Shown in pieces: positions 1-7,670 of a stretch of 45,403 bases of DNA. Position numbers and translations under genes: made by a program. The first letter of the stretch is position 1. Every line of letters begins with the position of its first letter. Below the pieces are notes generated by a model. The model was not told the origin of the DNA and made no database searches. It worked only from the letters and a program-made list of their open reading frames with translations. Origin of the DNA: Solirubrobacteraceae bacterium (GTDB lineage: Bacteria; Actinomycetota; Thermoleophilia; Solirubrobacterales; Solirubrobacteraceae); assembly GCA_017744415.1 (NCBI GenBank), contig JAGIBJ010000067.1, positions 1 through 45,403 on the forward strand. Reading direction: 5' to 3'.

Positions 1-262
1 CGTCCAGGCCGATCCGCGCCCACAGGTCCGGCACGCAGATCGGCTCGCCGAACACGGCCTGGGCGCCGGGACGCCGCTCGCCCTCGCCGAGCACGGCCTG
101 CGCGGCCACCACCTCGCGCAGCACGTCGGCACCAGCAGCCTCGTCGGCCATCCGGCCGAACACGCCCGGGCCAGCGAGCTGCATGGCGCCGTAGCCGACG
201 CGCGTGACGACGGCGTCGTCGGCCATCGCGAAGGTGCCACCGGGGAGCGTCAACTGGGTCAT
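1..262 (-). CDS. Oxidoreductase, aldo/keto reductase-like N-terminus (partial)
   Basis: Only the first 87 codons are in the window; the gene runs off the left edge. It begins with ATG at 262, preceded by AGGAAGGA, one of the few clear Shine-Dalgarno sites here. Residues about 18-36 (VTRVGYGAMQLAGPGVFG) match the first strand of aldo/keto reductases of the NADPH-binding TIM-barrel family. The stretch that should follow (a helix, then a GVnxIDTAxxYG-type catalytic segment) is not recognisable; residues 37-87 are Ala/Glu/Arg-rich instead, and I could not recover the expected segment in another frame. It is divergent from an MmyB-type regulator, an arrangement often seen for regulated oxidoreductases. 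The family call rests on the N-terminus only. Confidence 0.5.
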   Translation of the reverse strand, partial: MTQLTLPGGTFAMADDAVVTRVGYGAMQLAGPGVFGRMADEAAGADVLREVVAAQAVLGEGERRPGAQAVFGEPICVPDLWARIGLD

Positions 263-356
263 GGGAGGAGTCCTTCCTGGATCGATCACCGCGATCGACC
301 CGATGCAGCCATGCTCCGCCCGCTCGGCCGCGGCGAAAAGAGACCGGTTGATCCAA

Positions 357-415
357 GGACGGGCCGTCCCCGGATACGCCGCCAGACTGGGACCGGCCGT
401 CCCTGGATACGCCGC
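357..415. promoter_or_regulatory. Two operator-like repeats between oxidoreductase and regulator
   Basis: Two copies of a unit of about 26 bp lie at 357-382 and 389-415. Both end in GGATACGCCGC (372-382 and 405-415), so the period is exactly 33 bp, about three helical turns. Each copy starts with a palindromic core: GGACGGGCCGTCC (357-369) and GGGACCGGCCGTCCC (389-403). The second copy covers the -35 region of the downstream regulator gene. Inferred role: autoregulatory operator of the MmyB-type regulator that may also control the divergent oxidoreductase. Confidence 0.6.
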
Positions 416-427
416 GTGGAGCTCGCG

Positions 428-433
428 CATACT
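428..433 (+). promoter_or_regulatory. -10 element of the MmyB-type regulator gene
   Basis: CATACT lies six bases before ATG 440. This spacing fits a leaderless transcript and supports the ATG at 440 over earlier starts in the same frame. Confidence 0.45.
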
Positions 434-439
434 GGGACG

Positions 440-1303
440 ATGGACCGCGAAGGCCTCGCCGAATTCCTGCGGCTGCGCCGCGAGGCGCTGCAGCCGGCCG
501 ACGTCGGCATCGACCCTGGCCAGCGCCGTCGCACGGCGGGCCTGCGCCGCGAGGAAGTCGCGAGCCTGGCGGCGATGTCGACCGATTTCTACACGCGCCT
601 CGAGCAGGCCCGCGGCTCGCATCCGTCGGAGACGATGGTCGCCGCCGTCGCCCGCGCCCTGCGACTCTCCCCCGACGAGCGCGATCACGCCTACCGCCTC
701 GCCGGCTACAACCCGCCGGTGCGCGTCGCCCGCACCGACCACCCGACCCCCGCGCTGCTGCGGATCATCTCGCTCCTCGACACGCCCGCCCAGATCACGA
801 GCGACCTCGGCGTGAACCTTGCGCAGAACTCGATGGCGATCGCCCTCATGGGGAATCAGATGCGCGGCGAGGGTCTGCGCCGCAACATGATCTACCGGTG
901 GTTCACCGAGCCCGATGCACGGGCCCGCGTCCCTGCCGAAGACCATCCATCCCACAGCCGCAACTACGTGTCGACCGTCCGCACCGCCCACAGCCGCACG
1001 CCCGACGACCCCGAGGCGAACGCGCTCGTCGACGGCCTCCTCGCCGCCAGCTCGGAGTTCGCCGAGCTCTGGGCCGAGCACCCCGTCGGCTTCCGCCTCG
1101 AGAGCCGCAAGCGCTTCCAGCACCCGAGCGTGGGCCTGCTCCACCTCGACTGCCAGTACCTCACCGCCGACAACCTCAGCGAGCGCGTGATCGTGTTCAC
1201 CGCGGCCCCGGGCTCACCCGATGCCGAGAAGCTGCGGCTGCTCTCAGTCGTCGGCGACCAGTTCTCCGGCGTCACGGCTCACCCGGCAGACGAGCCCGGC
1301 TGA
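440..1303 (+). CDS. XRE-family regulator with MmyB-like ligand domain
   Basis: This 287-residue protein is a cytoplasmic DNA-binding regulator. Residues about 5-85 form the helix-turn-helix domain with the hallmark GLRREEVASLAAMSTDFYTR followed by LEQARG and a Pro/Ser step. Residues about 105-270 match the MmyB-like ligand-binding domain, including a YRWFTEPDAR segment and a conserved end (FRLESRKRFQHPSVG). Such regulators often sit beside an NAD(P)-dependent oxidoreductase and control it, as here. The frame is open upstream to 311, but that part runs through the operator repeats and is R/P-rich, so ATG 440 is preferred. The effector is unknown. Confidence 0.85.
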   Translation: MDREGLAEFLRLRREALQPADVGIDPGQRRRTAGLRREEVASLAAMSTDFYTRLEQARGSHPSETMVAAVARALRLSPDERDHAYRLAGYNPPVRVARTDHPTPALLRIISLLDTPAQITSDLGVNLAQNSMAIALMGNQMRGEGLRRNMIYRWFTEPDARARVPAEDHPSHSRNYVSTVRTAHSRTPDDPEANALVDGLLAASSEFAELWAEHPVGFRLESRKRFQHPSVGLLHLDCQYLTADNLSERVIVFTAAPGSPDAEKLRLLSVVGDQFSGVTAHPADEPG

Positions 1304-1306
1304 CGC

Positions 1307-1516
1307 CTACGTGCGCCGGCCGAAACGCAGGTAGCTCAGCGGGCCGATGAAGTTGACGAAGAGCGCCGGATACCACGCCTTCTTCGGCCCGCGCACCTGA
1401 TCTGCCGGGCGCGCGTGGAGGTCGCGCAGGGCGATCGCGAGGAGGCCGAGTTGCGTGACGGCGCCGACGGCGATCGCCGCGCGCGAGCGGGGTGCGAGCT
1501 GCTTGAAACGGGCCAT
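1307..1516 (-). CDS. Small PLDc_N-type membrane protein
   Basis: This 69-residue protein has one or two hydrophobic segments (about residues 12-30 and 47-58) and the C-terminal signature KKAWYPALFVNFIGPLSYLRFG, typical of the phospholipase-D N-terminal membrane domain found in small standalone actinobacterial proteins. In cardiolipin-synthase-like enzymes this domain is a membrane anchor; alone it has no assigned function. ATG 1516 is chosen because TACGCT (1528-1523) sits six bases upstream, fitting a leaderless start; a GTG at 1534 is possible but would overlap that -10. It is convergent with the MmyB-type regulator, stops 3 bp apart. Confidence 0.7.
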   Translation of the reverse strand: MARFKQLAPRSRAAIAVGAVTQLGLLAIALRDLHARPADQVRGPKKAWYPALFVNFIGPLSYLRFGRRT

Positions 1517-1618
1517 GCGTCGAGCGTAGGCCACGGGCGCACCGACCGCCTCCGGTGCTTGCCGCAGCCGCCGGCGGGCTCCGCCACCGGCAAGACGCGC
1601 GCGCCCCGTGGAGGCGCC

Positions 1619-2554
1619 TTACTTCACGTCGACCCGGGCCGCGGTGCGCGCGGCCACCTCGCGCTGCGCGTCGACCCACGCTGCCTCGTCGCCGCCGAGC
1701 GCGTGGCGTAGGAACGCGGTGCTCGTCCCCTGGACCACCTCGACGAGCTCGGCGCTCATCGGAGGCTTCAGCTCGTGCCCCGACAGGAACGTGTGGATGC
1801 CGCCGAGATAGTGCTCGGCCCCGTGGAGCGTGAGCAGCGCTTCGGCGCCCGGAGCGAGGCGGAAGGCATCGGTCCACCAGTCCGGGCCGCGGGTGGAGAG
1901 CATCGACTGGTCGGCGTCACCCCCGACGACGAGCGACGGGGTCGTGAGGCCCGCGAACTCCGGGTTCATGAACGGGAAATGCTCGGCGGCAAAGGGCGAG
2001 AGATCCTCGCCGCCCGTCCCGGCGATCGCAAGCAGCACGGCCGCGCCCACGCGATCGTCCTTCCAGCCCTGCCGTTCGCCGATGACGCTGGCCCCGGCGA
2101 GCGCGCTCGCCGTGGTCGCGCCCCACGAATGCCCGGCGACGGCGATCCGGTCGCGATCGAGCCGACCCGACAGTCCCGGAATCGCCGCCTCGACGACATC
2201 GAGATGGTCGAGCACCGCGACGAGGTCGTCGATCCGGTGGCGCCAGATGTGCGGCGTGCGCGGATCGGTCGGGGGCACGGCGAGCGACGACGAATCCAGG
2301 TGCGTCGGCTGCACGACCACGAACCCCTCCGCGGCCCAGTGGTTGGCGAGCGGGCCATAGCCATCCATCGATGAGCCGAAGCCGTGCGAGAAGACGACGA
2401 CCGGGAGGGCGCTCCCGTCGACCGGTGCGGACACGCGCACCTCGAGCTCCGCCCCGCGACCGGCCGAACTCGGGATCACGACCGGCCGGACGGAGATCAC
2501 CTTTGCGGTCGTGCCGGGCGATGCGGGGGTCGTGGTGGTGGTCGTGGCAGTCAT
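1619..2554 (-). CDS. Alpha/beta hydrolase, chlorophyllase/PAF-acetylhydrolase-like
   Basis: This 311-residue protein has the alpha/beta hydrolase layout: oxyanion-hole strand LPVVVFSHGFGSS (about residues 50-62), nucleophile elbow GHSWG (serine near residue 143), an acid position in the VVGGDADQSM strand, and a catalytic-His candidate in TLHGAEHYLGG. There is no signal peptide; the first 12 residues are Thr/Ala-rich. It belongs with predicted dienelactone-hydrolase/chlorophyllase-like enzymes that cleave esters; the substrate is unknown. It is divergent from a TetR-family gene with a strong palindrome between them, so repression by that regulator is likely. Confidence 0.75.
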   Translation of the reverse strand: MTATTTTTTPASPGTTAKVISVRPVVIPSSAGRGAELEVRVSAPVDGSALPVVVFSHGFGSSMDGYGPLANHWAAEGFVVVQPTHLDSSSLAVPPTDPRTPHIWRHRIDDLVAVLDHLDVVEAAIPGLSGRLDRDRIAVAGHSWGATTASALAGASVIGERQGWKDDRVGAAVLLAIAGTGGEDLSPFAAEHFPFMNPEFAGLTTPSLVVGGDADQSMLSTRGPDWWTDAFRLAPGAEALLTLHGAEHYLGGIHTFLSGHELKPPMSAELVEVVQGTSTAFLRHALGGDEAAWVDAQREVAARTAARVDVK

Positions 2555-2609
2555 GGCGCAGGGTCCTTAGAATCGGAAACGGAGTCGGTGCCCACTTCAC
2601 GATAGCCCC

Positions 2610-2632
2610 TAAACGGGCACCCTGCCCATTTA
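2610..2632. promoter_or_regulatory. Palindromic TetR-type operator
   Basis: TAAACGGGCA (2610-2619) and TGCCCATTTA (2623-2632) are inverted repeats matching at 9 of 10 positions around a CCC centre. The element lies in the 86-bp gap between the divergent hydrolase and TetR genes and ends 8 bp before the TetR start, so binding would cover the regulator's own promoter. Confidence 0.65.
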
Positions 2633-2640
2633 TTCCTCTC

Positions 2641-3204
2641 ATGACTCCGCCCGAGCCCACGCGGCGCGCCGACGCCACCCGCAACCGCGACCGCATTCTC
2701 GAGGCCGCCCGGGCGGCCTTCGCCGATCCCGCCGCCGACGTGTCGATGATCGAGATCGCGCGGCGGGCGGGGGTCGGTTCGGCGACGCTGTACCGCAACT
2801 TCGCGAGCCGCCGCGAGCTGCTCGAGGCGCTCTACGTCGATGAGGTCGATGCACTGGTCGATGCCGCAGGCGCGGACGCTGACACCCCGGGCGACGAGCT
2901 CATCGCGTGGGCGCGGAGCTTCTACGCCTACTTCGCGAGCAAGCGGCACGTGGCGAGCGCGCTGCTCGAGCATGCTGACCCGGACGACCCGTTCTTCAGC
3001 ACGGGTCGCTCACGCGTGATCGCCGCGGGCACACCGCTGCTCGCCGCCGCCCAGCAGGCCGGGGAGATCCGGCCCGACCTCTCCCTCGGCCAGGTCCTCG
3101 ACCTCGTTGGCGCCGTCGCCAAGGTGTCCGATGACGACGCCTATCGCGCTCCGATCCTCGAGGCCGTGCTCGACGGTCTGCGGACGCACCCGGCCGACCG
3201 CTGA
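2641..3204 (+). CDS. TetR/AcrR-family transcriptional repressor
   Basis: This 187-residue protein has the TetR N-terminal DNA-binding domain at about residues 10-60: RNRDRILEAARAAF, then the helix-turn-helix MIEIARRAGVGSATLYRNF, then RRELLEALY. The all-helical C-terminus (about 75-187) is the variable ligand and dimer domain and resembles the SbtR-like class. ATG 2641 follows an AT-rich stretch by only a few bases, consistent with a short or absent leader. The likely targets are its own promoter and the divergent alpha/beta hydrolase gene. The ligand is unknown. Confidence 0.88.
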   Translation: MTPPEPTRRADATRNRDRILEAARAAFADPAADVSMIEIARRAGVGSATLYRNFASRRELLEALYVDEVDALVDAAGADADTPGDELIAWARSFYAYFASKRHVASALLEHADPDDPFFSTGRSRVIAAGTPLLAAAQQAGEIRPDLSLGQVLDLVGAVAKVSDDDAYRAPILEAVLDGLRTHPADR

Positions 3205-3210
3205 GGCGCC

Positions 3211-4182
3211 TCAGGCCAGCAGGTCGAGCGCCGCGCCGGGCACCGGCTCGGCGCCGTCGGCCACGAGCGCCCAGATCGGCTCGACGAGCGCGGGCGGCGC
3301 GGCCATCAGACCGTACGGTGCGGCGTCGGTCGTCGGGAGGTAGCGCACGTCGAGGCCGACCTGCTCGCAGAGCAGCGCGCCGGCGGCGATGTCCCAGGGG
3401 CGCACGGTGCGCTCGTAGTAGGCGTCGAGGCGCCCGGCGGCGGCCCAGCAGAGATCCAGGGCAGCGGCGCCCGTGCGGCGTACGTCTCGCACCTGGTCGA
3501 TGAGGCCTGCGATCACCTTGGCCTGGTGGCGGCGCACCTCGGCGCTGTAGGCGAAGCCGGTGCCGATCAGTGCCTTGCCGAGCTCGACGTCGCGCTGCGA
3601 CGCATCGTCGAGCGGCGTGACCGCATTGTGGCGATCGACGAGCAGGGCGAGCCCACCACGCGCCGCGACGAACGTCTCGCCGGCGAGCGGATCGATGACG
3701 ACGCCCGCCACGGCGCCCTTCGCGTCGCGCACGGCCACGGAGACGCACCACGCCTTGAGGCCGTAGAGGAAGTTCGTGGTGCCGTCGAGGGGATCGCAGA
3801 TCCACACGAGTCCATGCTGCGCGGCCGCCCGCGCGGCCAACACGGCGTCGCCGCCGTAGAGGTCGCCGTCAGCGGAGGGCTCGGTGCCTGCCCCATCGAA
3901 CGCGACGGGCGTCCCGTCGGCGCGCGTGAGGCCGCCCTCCTCCCCGAGCACCACGTCGTCCGGGCGGCGCTCGGCGAGCACCTTGCGGATCGCGGCCTCG
4001 GCGTTCACGTCGGCCTCGCTCACCATGTCGGTGCCGGTCGACTTGGTCTCCGTCGCCGACACGCCGCGCGCGAAGTACTTGAGCAGTACCGCCGCCGCGG
4101 CCGCCGCGGCATCGCGCGCGACCTCGAGCAGCTCGCTCGTGAGGGCGGCTTCCTCGCCGGTCGGCTGAGGGTCAGGACTCAT
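3211..4182 (-). CDS. Inositol-monophosphatase-family phosphatase
   Basis: This 323-residue protein has the metal-dependent phosphatase motifs of the IMPase/FBPase superfamily: DMVSEADVNAE near residue 55, the metal-binding GEEGG, the signature WICDPLDGTTNF and the C-terminal WDIAAGALL. Family members hydrolyse phosphate from inositol phosphates, histidinol phosphate, or PAPS. An insert of about 30 residues (GTPVAFDGAGTEPSADGDLY) separates the EE motif from the DPLDG motif and makes it longer than the usual 260-280 residues. ATG 4182 is the first ATG giving a natural N-terminus. It ends 6 bp from the convergent TetR gene and lies 40 bp downstream of the amidase. Substrate cannot be assigned from sequence. 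Confidence 0.85.
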   Translation of the reverse strand: MSPDPQPTGEEAALTSELLEVARDAAAAAAAVLLKYFARGVSATETKSTGTDMVSEADVNAEAAIRKVLAERRPDDVVLGEEGGLTRADGTPVAFDGAGTEPSADGDLYGGDAVLAARAAAQHGLVWICDPLDGTTNFLYGLKAWCVSVAVRDAKGAVAGVVIDPLAGETFVAARGGLALLVDRHNAVTPLDDASQRDVELGKALIGTGFAYSAEVRRHQAKVIAGLIDQVRDVRRTGAAALDLCWAAAGRLDAYYERTVRPWDIAAGALLCEQVGLDVRYLPTTDAAPYGLMAAPPALVEPIWALVADGAEPVPGAALDLLA

Positions 4183-4222
4183 GCTGAGCGGGCTCCATCG
4201 TTCAGGGTCGCGATGCGGCGGA

Positions 4223-5638
4223 TCATGCGGCAGGCGGGCCCTCGACGGGCGCGCCGGGCCCGAGCGGCCACGGGCGCTCGCGCTCGAGCTGGGCGCCGAG
4301 CTGGAGCAGCAGCCGCTCGCTTCCGGGGCGCGCGGTGAGCAGCACGCCGATCGGCAGGCCGTTCGCATCGACGCCAGCGGGAACCGTGAGGCCCGGCCAG
4401 CCGAAGAGATTCCAGGTGTTGATGAAACTCACGCGCCGCGCGGCCGCGAGCATCGTGAAGAGTGCGGGCTTGCCGTTGCGCTCACCGGCCACGGGCGCCG
4501 TGCACGGCATCGTGGGCGTGAGGATCACCTGGGCGTCACCGATCGAAGCGTCGAGCGCGGCACGCTCCTTCGTCAGGTCCAGAGCGAATGGCAGGAACCG
4601 TCGGGCCGGGCCGCCGAGTCGCGAGACGAGCCGCGTGATCGGCTCGGCCTGCGCAGGATCGTCGCTCGCGAGGAGATCGGCGCGCGCCGACGTGAGGTAG
4701 CGGATCGTGAACTTCAAGCCCGCGCGCCCGAACTTCAGCCGGCGCGGCTCCACGTCGTGCCCGAGCCGACGCAGCAGGTCGGCGGTGGTGTCGGCAGCGC
4801 GCGACGCCGACGCCTCCACCTTGCCGCCCTGCGGCAGGGGCTGATCGGCGGAGCGATCCGAGGTGAGCGCGATCTTCACGGGCGCCGGCGCCTCGCCGAC
4901 TGCGCCCGAGAGCCCGTGCGGCTCGGCGAGCAGCACGTCGTAGAGCAGAGCCGTGTCGGCGATCGAGCGGGTGAGTCCGCCGTAGGAGACGAAGCCGGTC
5001 CACGGATCGGTCTGCGGCGCCGTCGAGATGCTGCCGGGCGTCGCGAAAAGCCCCGGGAGCCCGCACCACGCCGCCGGCCCGCGGATCGAACCGCCCCCGT
5101 CGCCGCCGAGCGCCATCGGCACGAGCCCGGCCGCCACGGCCGCCGCCGAGCCGCCGCTCGAACCTCCGGGCGTGCGCGATGGATCCCACGGGTTGCGCGT
5201 GATGCCGCCGAGCTCGCTCTCGGTGTAGGGCGTGAGGCAGAACTCGGGCGTGCGCGTGACGCCGACGATCACGCCGCCCGCCGCTCGGATGAGCCGGATG
5301 ATCTCGGCGTCCTCGGTGGCCGGGCTCGTGCGCGTGCGCGAGCCTTTGGCGATCACTTCGCCCGCCATCTCGAACTCGTCCTTGGTGGCGACTGGCACGC
5401 CCGCCAGCGGCAGGTGTTCCCCGTCGGCGAGGCGTGCCGCGACGGCATCGGCCTCAGCCAGCGCACGCTCGTGCCAGACGAGCCGGAACGCGTTGAGTTC
5501 AGGCTGGGAGGCGTCGATGCGAGCCAGCGCCGCCTCGATCGCCCGCCGCGGGCTGAGCTCGCCGGCACGTACGCGAGCGGCCGTCGCGCTGGCACCCACC
5601 CAGCGCAGCGTCTCGGCAAGGGGATCCGGCGCGGTCAT
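4223..5638 (-). CDS. Amidase signature-family amidohydrolase
   Basis: This 471-residue protein has the Ser-cisSer-Lys triad of amidase-signature enzymes: Lys in GVPVATKDEFE (about residue 79), the Gly/Ser-rich GGSSGGSAAAVAAGL (about 150-165) with the cis-Ser, and GGDGGGSIRGPAAWCGLPG with the nucleophilic Ser. The C-terminal third contains NTWNLFGWPGLTVPAG and ends PIGVLLTARPGSE, as usual. It hydrolyses an amide or acylamide; the substrate is not predictable. ATG 5638 is six bases after TATGGT (5650-5645), indicating a leaderless start. The IMPase-like gene follows on the same strand after 40 bp and may be cotranscribed. Confidence 0.87.
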   Translation of the reverse strand: MTAPDPLAETLRWVGASATAARVRAGELSPRRAIEAALARIDASQPELNAFRLVWHERALAEADAVAARLADGEHLPLAGVPVATKDEFEMAGEVIAKGSRTRTSPATEDAEIIRLIRAAGGVIVGVTRTPEFCLTPYTESELGGITRNPWDPSRTPGGSSGGSAAAVAAGLVPMALGGDGGGSIRGPAAWCGLPGLFATPGSISTAPQTDPWTGFVSYGGLTRSIADTALLYDVLLAEPHGLSGAVGEAPAPVKIALTSDRSADQPLPQGGKVEASASRAADTTADLLRRLGHDVEPRRLKFGRAGLKFTIRYLTSARADLLASDDPAQAEPITRLVSRLGGPARRFLPFALDLTKERAALDASIGDAQVILTPTMPCTAPVAGERNGKPALFTMLAAARRVSFINTWNLFGWPGLTVPAGVDANGLPIGVLLTARPGSERLLLQLGAQLERERPWPLGPGAPVEGPPAA

Positions 5639-5644
5639 GCCGCA

Positions 5645-5650
5645 ACCATA
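5645..5650 (-). promoter_or_regulatory. -10 element of the amidase gene
   Basis: TATGGT reads on the minus strand six bases before ATG 5638, matching the leaderless pattern seen at many genes in this window. Confidence 0.5.
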
Positions 5651-5699
5651 AGAGGGCGACCTTCGGAGCGTTGCCGCGAGGCGTCCCCCGACGGGTGAA

Positions 5700-5711
5700 C
5701 TTTCCGGAAAG
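5700..5711. promoter_or_regulatory. 12-bp perfect palindrome in a divergent intergenic region
   Basis: CTTTCCGGAAAG is fully self-complementary. It lies in the 220-bp gap between the divergent amidase and the first DUF1800 gene. Role as an operator is inference only. The rest of the gap shows no gene; an 8-codon frame (MSLPPDIT, 5825-5851) ends 7 bp before the DUF1800 start and could be a leader peptide. Confidence 0.3.
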
Positions 5712-5858
5712 CGGTGGTTTTGCGCCAGCACGCCACGCTTGCGAGGCTGCGGACACGCCAAGACCTGGACGGACGTTCATCCCTCCGTACAACGGTCCAC
5801 ATACCGCGCTCATTCCTCTCCCTCATGAGCCTGCCGCCCGACATCACTTGAGATCGCC

Positions 5859-7667
5859 GTGACCGCACCGCTCTCGCCCACCGCCATCAAGCCGCCCACC
5901 GACCGCGAGCGTGAGTTCGCCTTCGCGGCGCTCTCCTCGCCGTCCACCGCTCGACGGCAGGCCCGCGTCGCCCGCACCGCTGCGGCCGCCACCGGGCTCT
6001 CGGGATCGGCCGCCGACCCATCCACCGCCGCCGGCACCGTCGGCTCGCTCGGCACGCCGCTCGCAGCCACGAAGAAAAAGACGACGGCCAAGAAGACGAC
6101 GAAGAAGAAGACCAAGAAGAAGAAGCTTCCGGTCTGCACGAAGAAGGACCTCAAGAAGTCCAAGAAGAAGCGCCGCAAGTGCCGCGTCGTCAAGAAGAAG
6201 CCCGTCGCTGTGGGCAAGCTGCCCTCTCCGACGGGCCCCGCCGCTGCCGCTCCGATCACGACCCCCGGCACGGGCGCCTGGACTCCAGCTCCGCAAGCCG
6301 AGAAGACCGACGGCCTGCGGACGTACCGCGGCGGGTTCGGCAAGGGTGAGGCCACCCGTCTGCTCTTCCGCGCCGGCTTCGGACCGCTCCCGGGCCAGGC
6401 CGACGAGTTCGCCGGCCTTGGCGTCGAAGCCGCCGTCGAGCGCCTCATCAACCCGCCGGCCGGCGCTCAGCTCGTCGGCCCGGCACCCGACGGCGACTTC
6501 CTCGTCGGCGGCAACTTCGCGCCGGAGGATCACTGGGGTCACGGCCATCTCGAATGGCTCGACCGTATGGCGCGCTCCACCGATCAGCTCGGCGAGCGCA
6601 TGACGCTGGTGCTCCACGACTGGCTCGCGATCTCGGCCTCCGGCGCCGAATCGAAGGGCGTGCACAGCTACATCCAGCTGCTCCGCAGCGGGTGGCGCGG
6701 CTCCTTCCGCACGCTCATGCAAGACCTCACCGTCCACCCGGCGATGCTCGAGTGGCTCAACGGCCTCGGCAGCCGCAAGGGCGACGCCAACGAGAACTAC
6801 GCCCGCGAGCTCCAAGAGCTCTTCTGCCTCGGCGCCGACCGCGGCGCCTACACCGAGCAGGACGTCCGCGAGTTCGCCCGTGCGCTCACCGGCTGGACCG
6901 CCGACTGGAGCGACGCGCTCGGCCTCCACAACTTCCGCTTCGTGAAGAACCGCTGGGACTCCGGTATCAAGACCTTCTACGCCGGCAAGGCCTACGAGAA
7001 GAAGGGCGCCTTCGGTACCACCGACGCCGTGAACGCGGTGATCGACCACCCGATGCACCCGTCGTACGTGGCGCTGCGCCTCTGGGGTGCGTTCATCCCG
7101 ACCGCTCCCACCGCGCAGACGCTCGCCGAGCTCGAGGCGCTCTACCGCAGCAGCGGCGAGCAGCTCCAGCCCCTCGTGCGGGCGATCCTGCTGCACCCCG
7201 ACCTCTACAACGGCCCGTCGATGACGAAGTCGCCGGCCACGTACGTCGCCGGGCTGCTGCGCAGCCGCAGCATGGGCATCGACACCGAGGCGTGGACGTG
7301 GATCTGCGGCCAGGCCGGACAGATGCTCTGGTACCCGCCGAACGTGAGCGGCTGGAACGAGCGCGCCTGGCTCAACACCACCACCTACGACGCCCGCTGG
7401 AGCGCCGCGACGACGATCGTCAACGACTGGCGCGTCGAGGAAGCCGCCTACGTCGGCTCCACCGAGACGCCCGACCAGGCCGTCGACGCCGCCCTCGCGT
7501 TCTGGGGCAACCCCTTCGTCTCGACCGCTCACCGCGCCGCGCTCCTGCAGCACGCCACGCAGTCGATGCAGACCTCTTATTGGAACAACGCCCGTGCGCA
7601 GCGCGCCATGCGACAGAACACCCTGCGCATGCTCGTCGTCGCCGCCCCCGACCACCAGGTGAGCTGA
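5859..7667 (+). CDS. DUF1800 protein with Lys-rich N-terminal extension
   Basis: This 602-residue protein starts at GTG 5859. Residues 1-70 are Ala/Ser/Thr-rich and 71-120 are extremely Lys-rich with two cysteines (LPVCTKKDLKK, KKRRKCRVVKKK). The DUF1800 domain runs from about 157 to the end: GEATRLLFRAGFGPLPGQ, ERMTLVLHDWLA, NENYARELQELFCLGAD, FARALTGWTADW, VIDHPMHPSYVALRLWG and a C-terminal RQNTLRMLVVAAPDHQVS. DUF1800 has no established activity; it is commonly adjacent to DUF1501. There is no signal peptide, so the exported partner may carry it out. The next gene starts 3 bp after the stop. The second DUF1800 in this window lacks the Lys-rich region. Confidence 0.85.
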   Translation: MTAPLSPTAIKPPTDREREFAFAALSSPSTARRQARVARTAAAATGLSGSAADPSTAAGTVGSLGTPLAATKKKTTAKKTTKKKTKKKKLPVCTKKDLKKSKKKRRKCRVVKKKPVAVGKLPSPTGPAAAAPITTPGTGAWTPAPQAEKTDGLRTYRGGFGKGEATRLLFRAGFGPLPGQADEFAGLGVEAAVERLINPPAGAQLVGPAPDGDFLVGGNFAPEDHWGHGHLEWLDRMARSTDQLGERMTLVLHDWLAISASGAESKGVHSYIQLLRSGWRGSFRTLMQDLTVHPAMLEWLNGLGSRKGDANENYARELQELFCLGADRGAYTEQDVREFARALTGWTADWSDALGLHNFRFVKNRWDSGIKTFYAGKAYEKKGAFGTTDAVNAVIDHPMHPSYVALRLWGAFIPTAPTAQTLAELEALYRSSGEQLQPLVRAILLHPDLYNGPSMTKSPATYVAGLLRSRSMGIDTEAWTWICGQAGQMLWYPPNVSGWNERAWLNTTTYDARWSAATTIVNDWRVEEAAYVGSTETPDQAVDAALAFWGNPFVSTAHRAALLQHATQSMQTSYWNNARAQRAMRQNTLRMLVVAAPDHQVS

Positions 7668-7670
7668 CCC

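Noticed and set aside
4181..5698. Long plus-strand frame opposite the amidase
   Set aside because: Arg-rich low-information translation antisense to an enzyme with all catalytic motifs; shadow frame. The plus-strand frame at 18751-20658 opposite fbiC is rejected for the same reason.
5825..5851. Eight-codon leader peptide before the first DUF1800 gene
   Set aside because: No ribosome site, no regulatory codon run and no attenuator structure, so not called as a gene; mentioned only with the intergenic palindrome.
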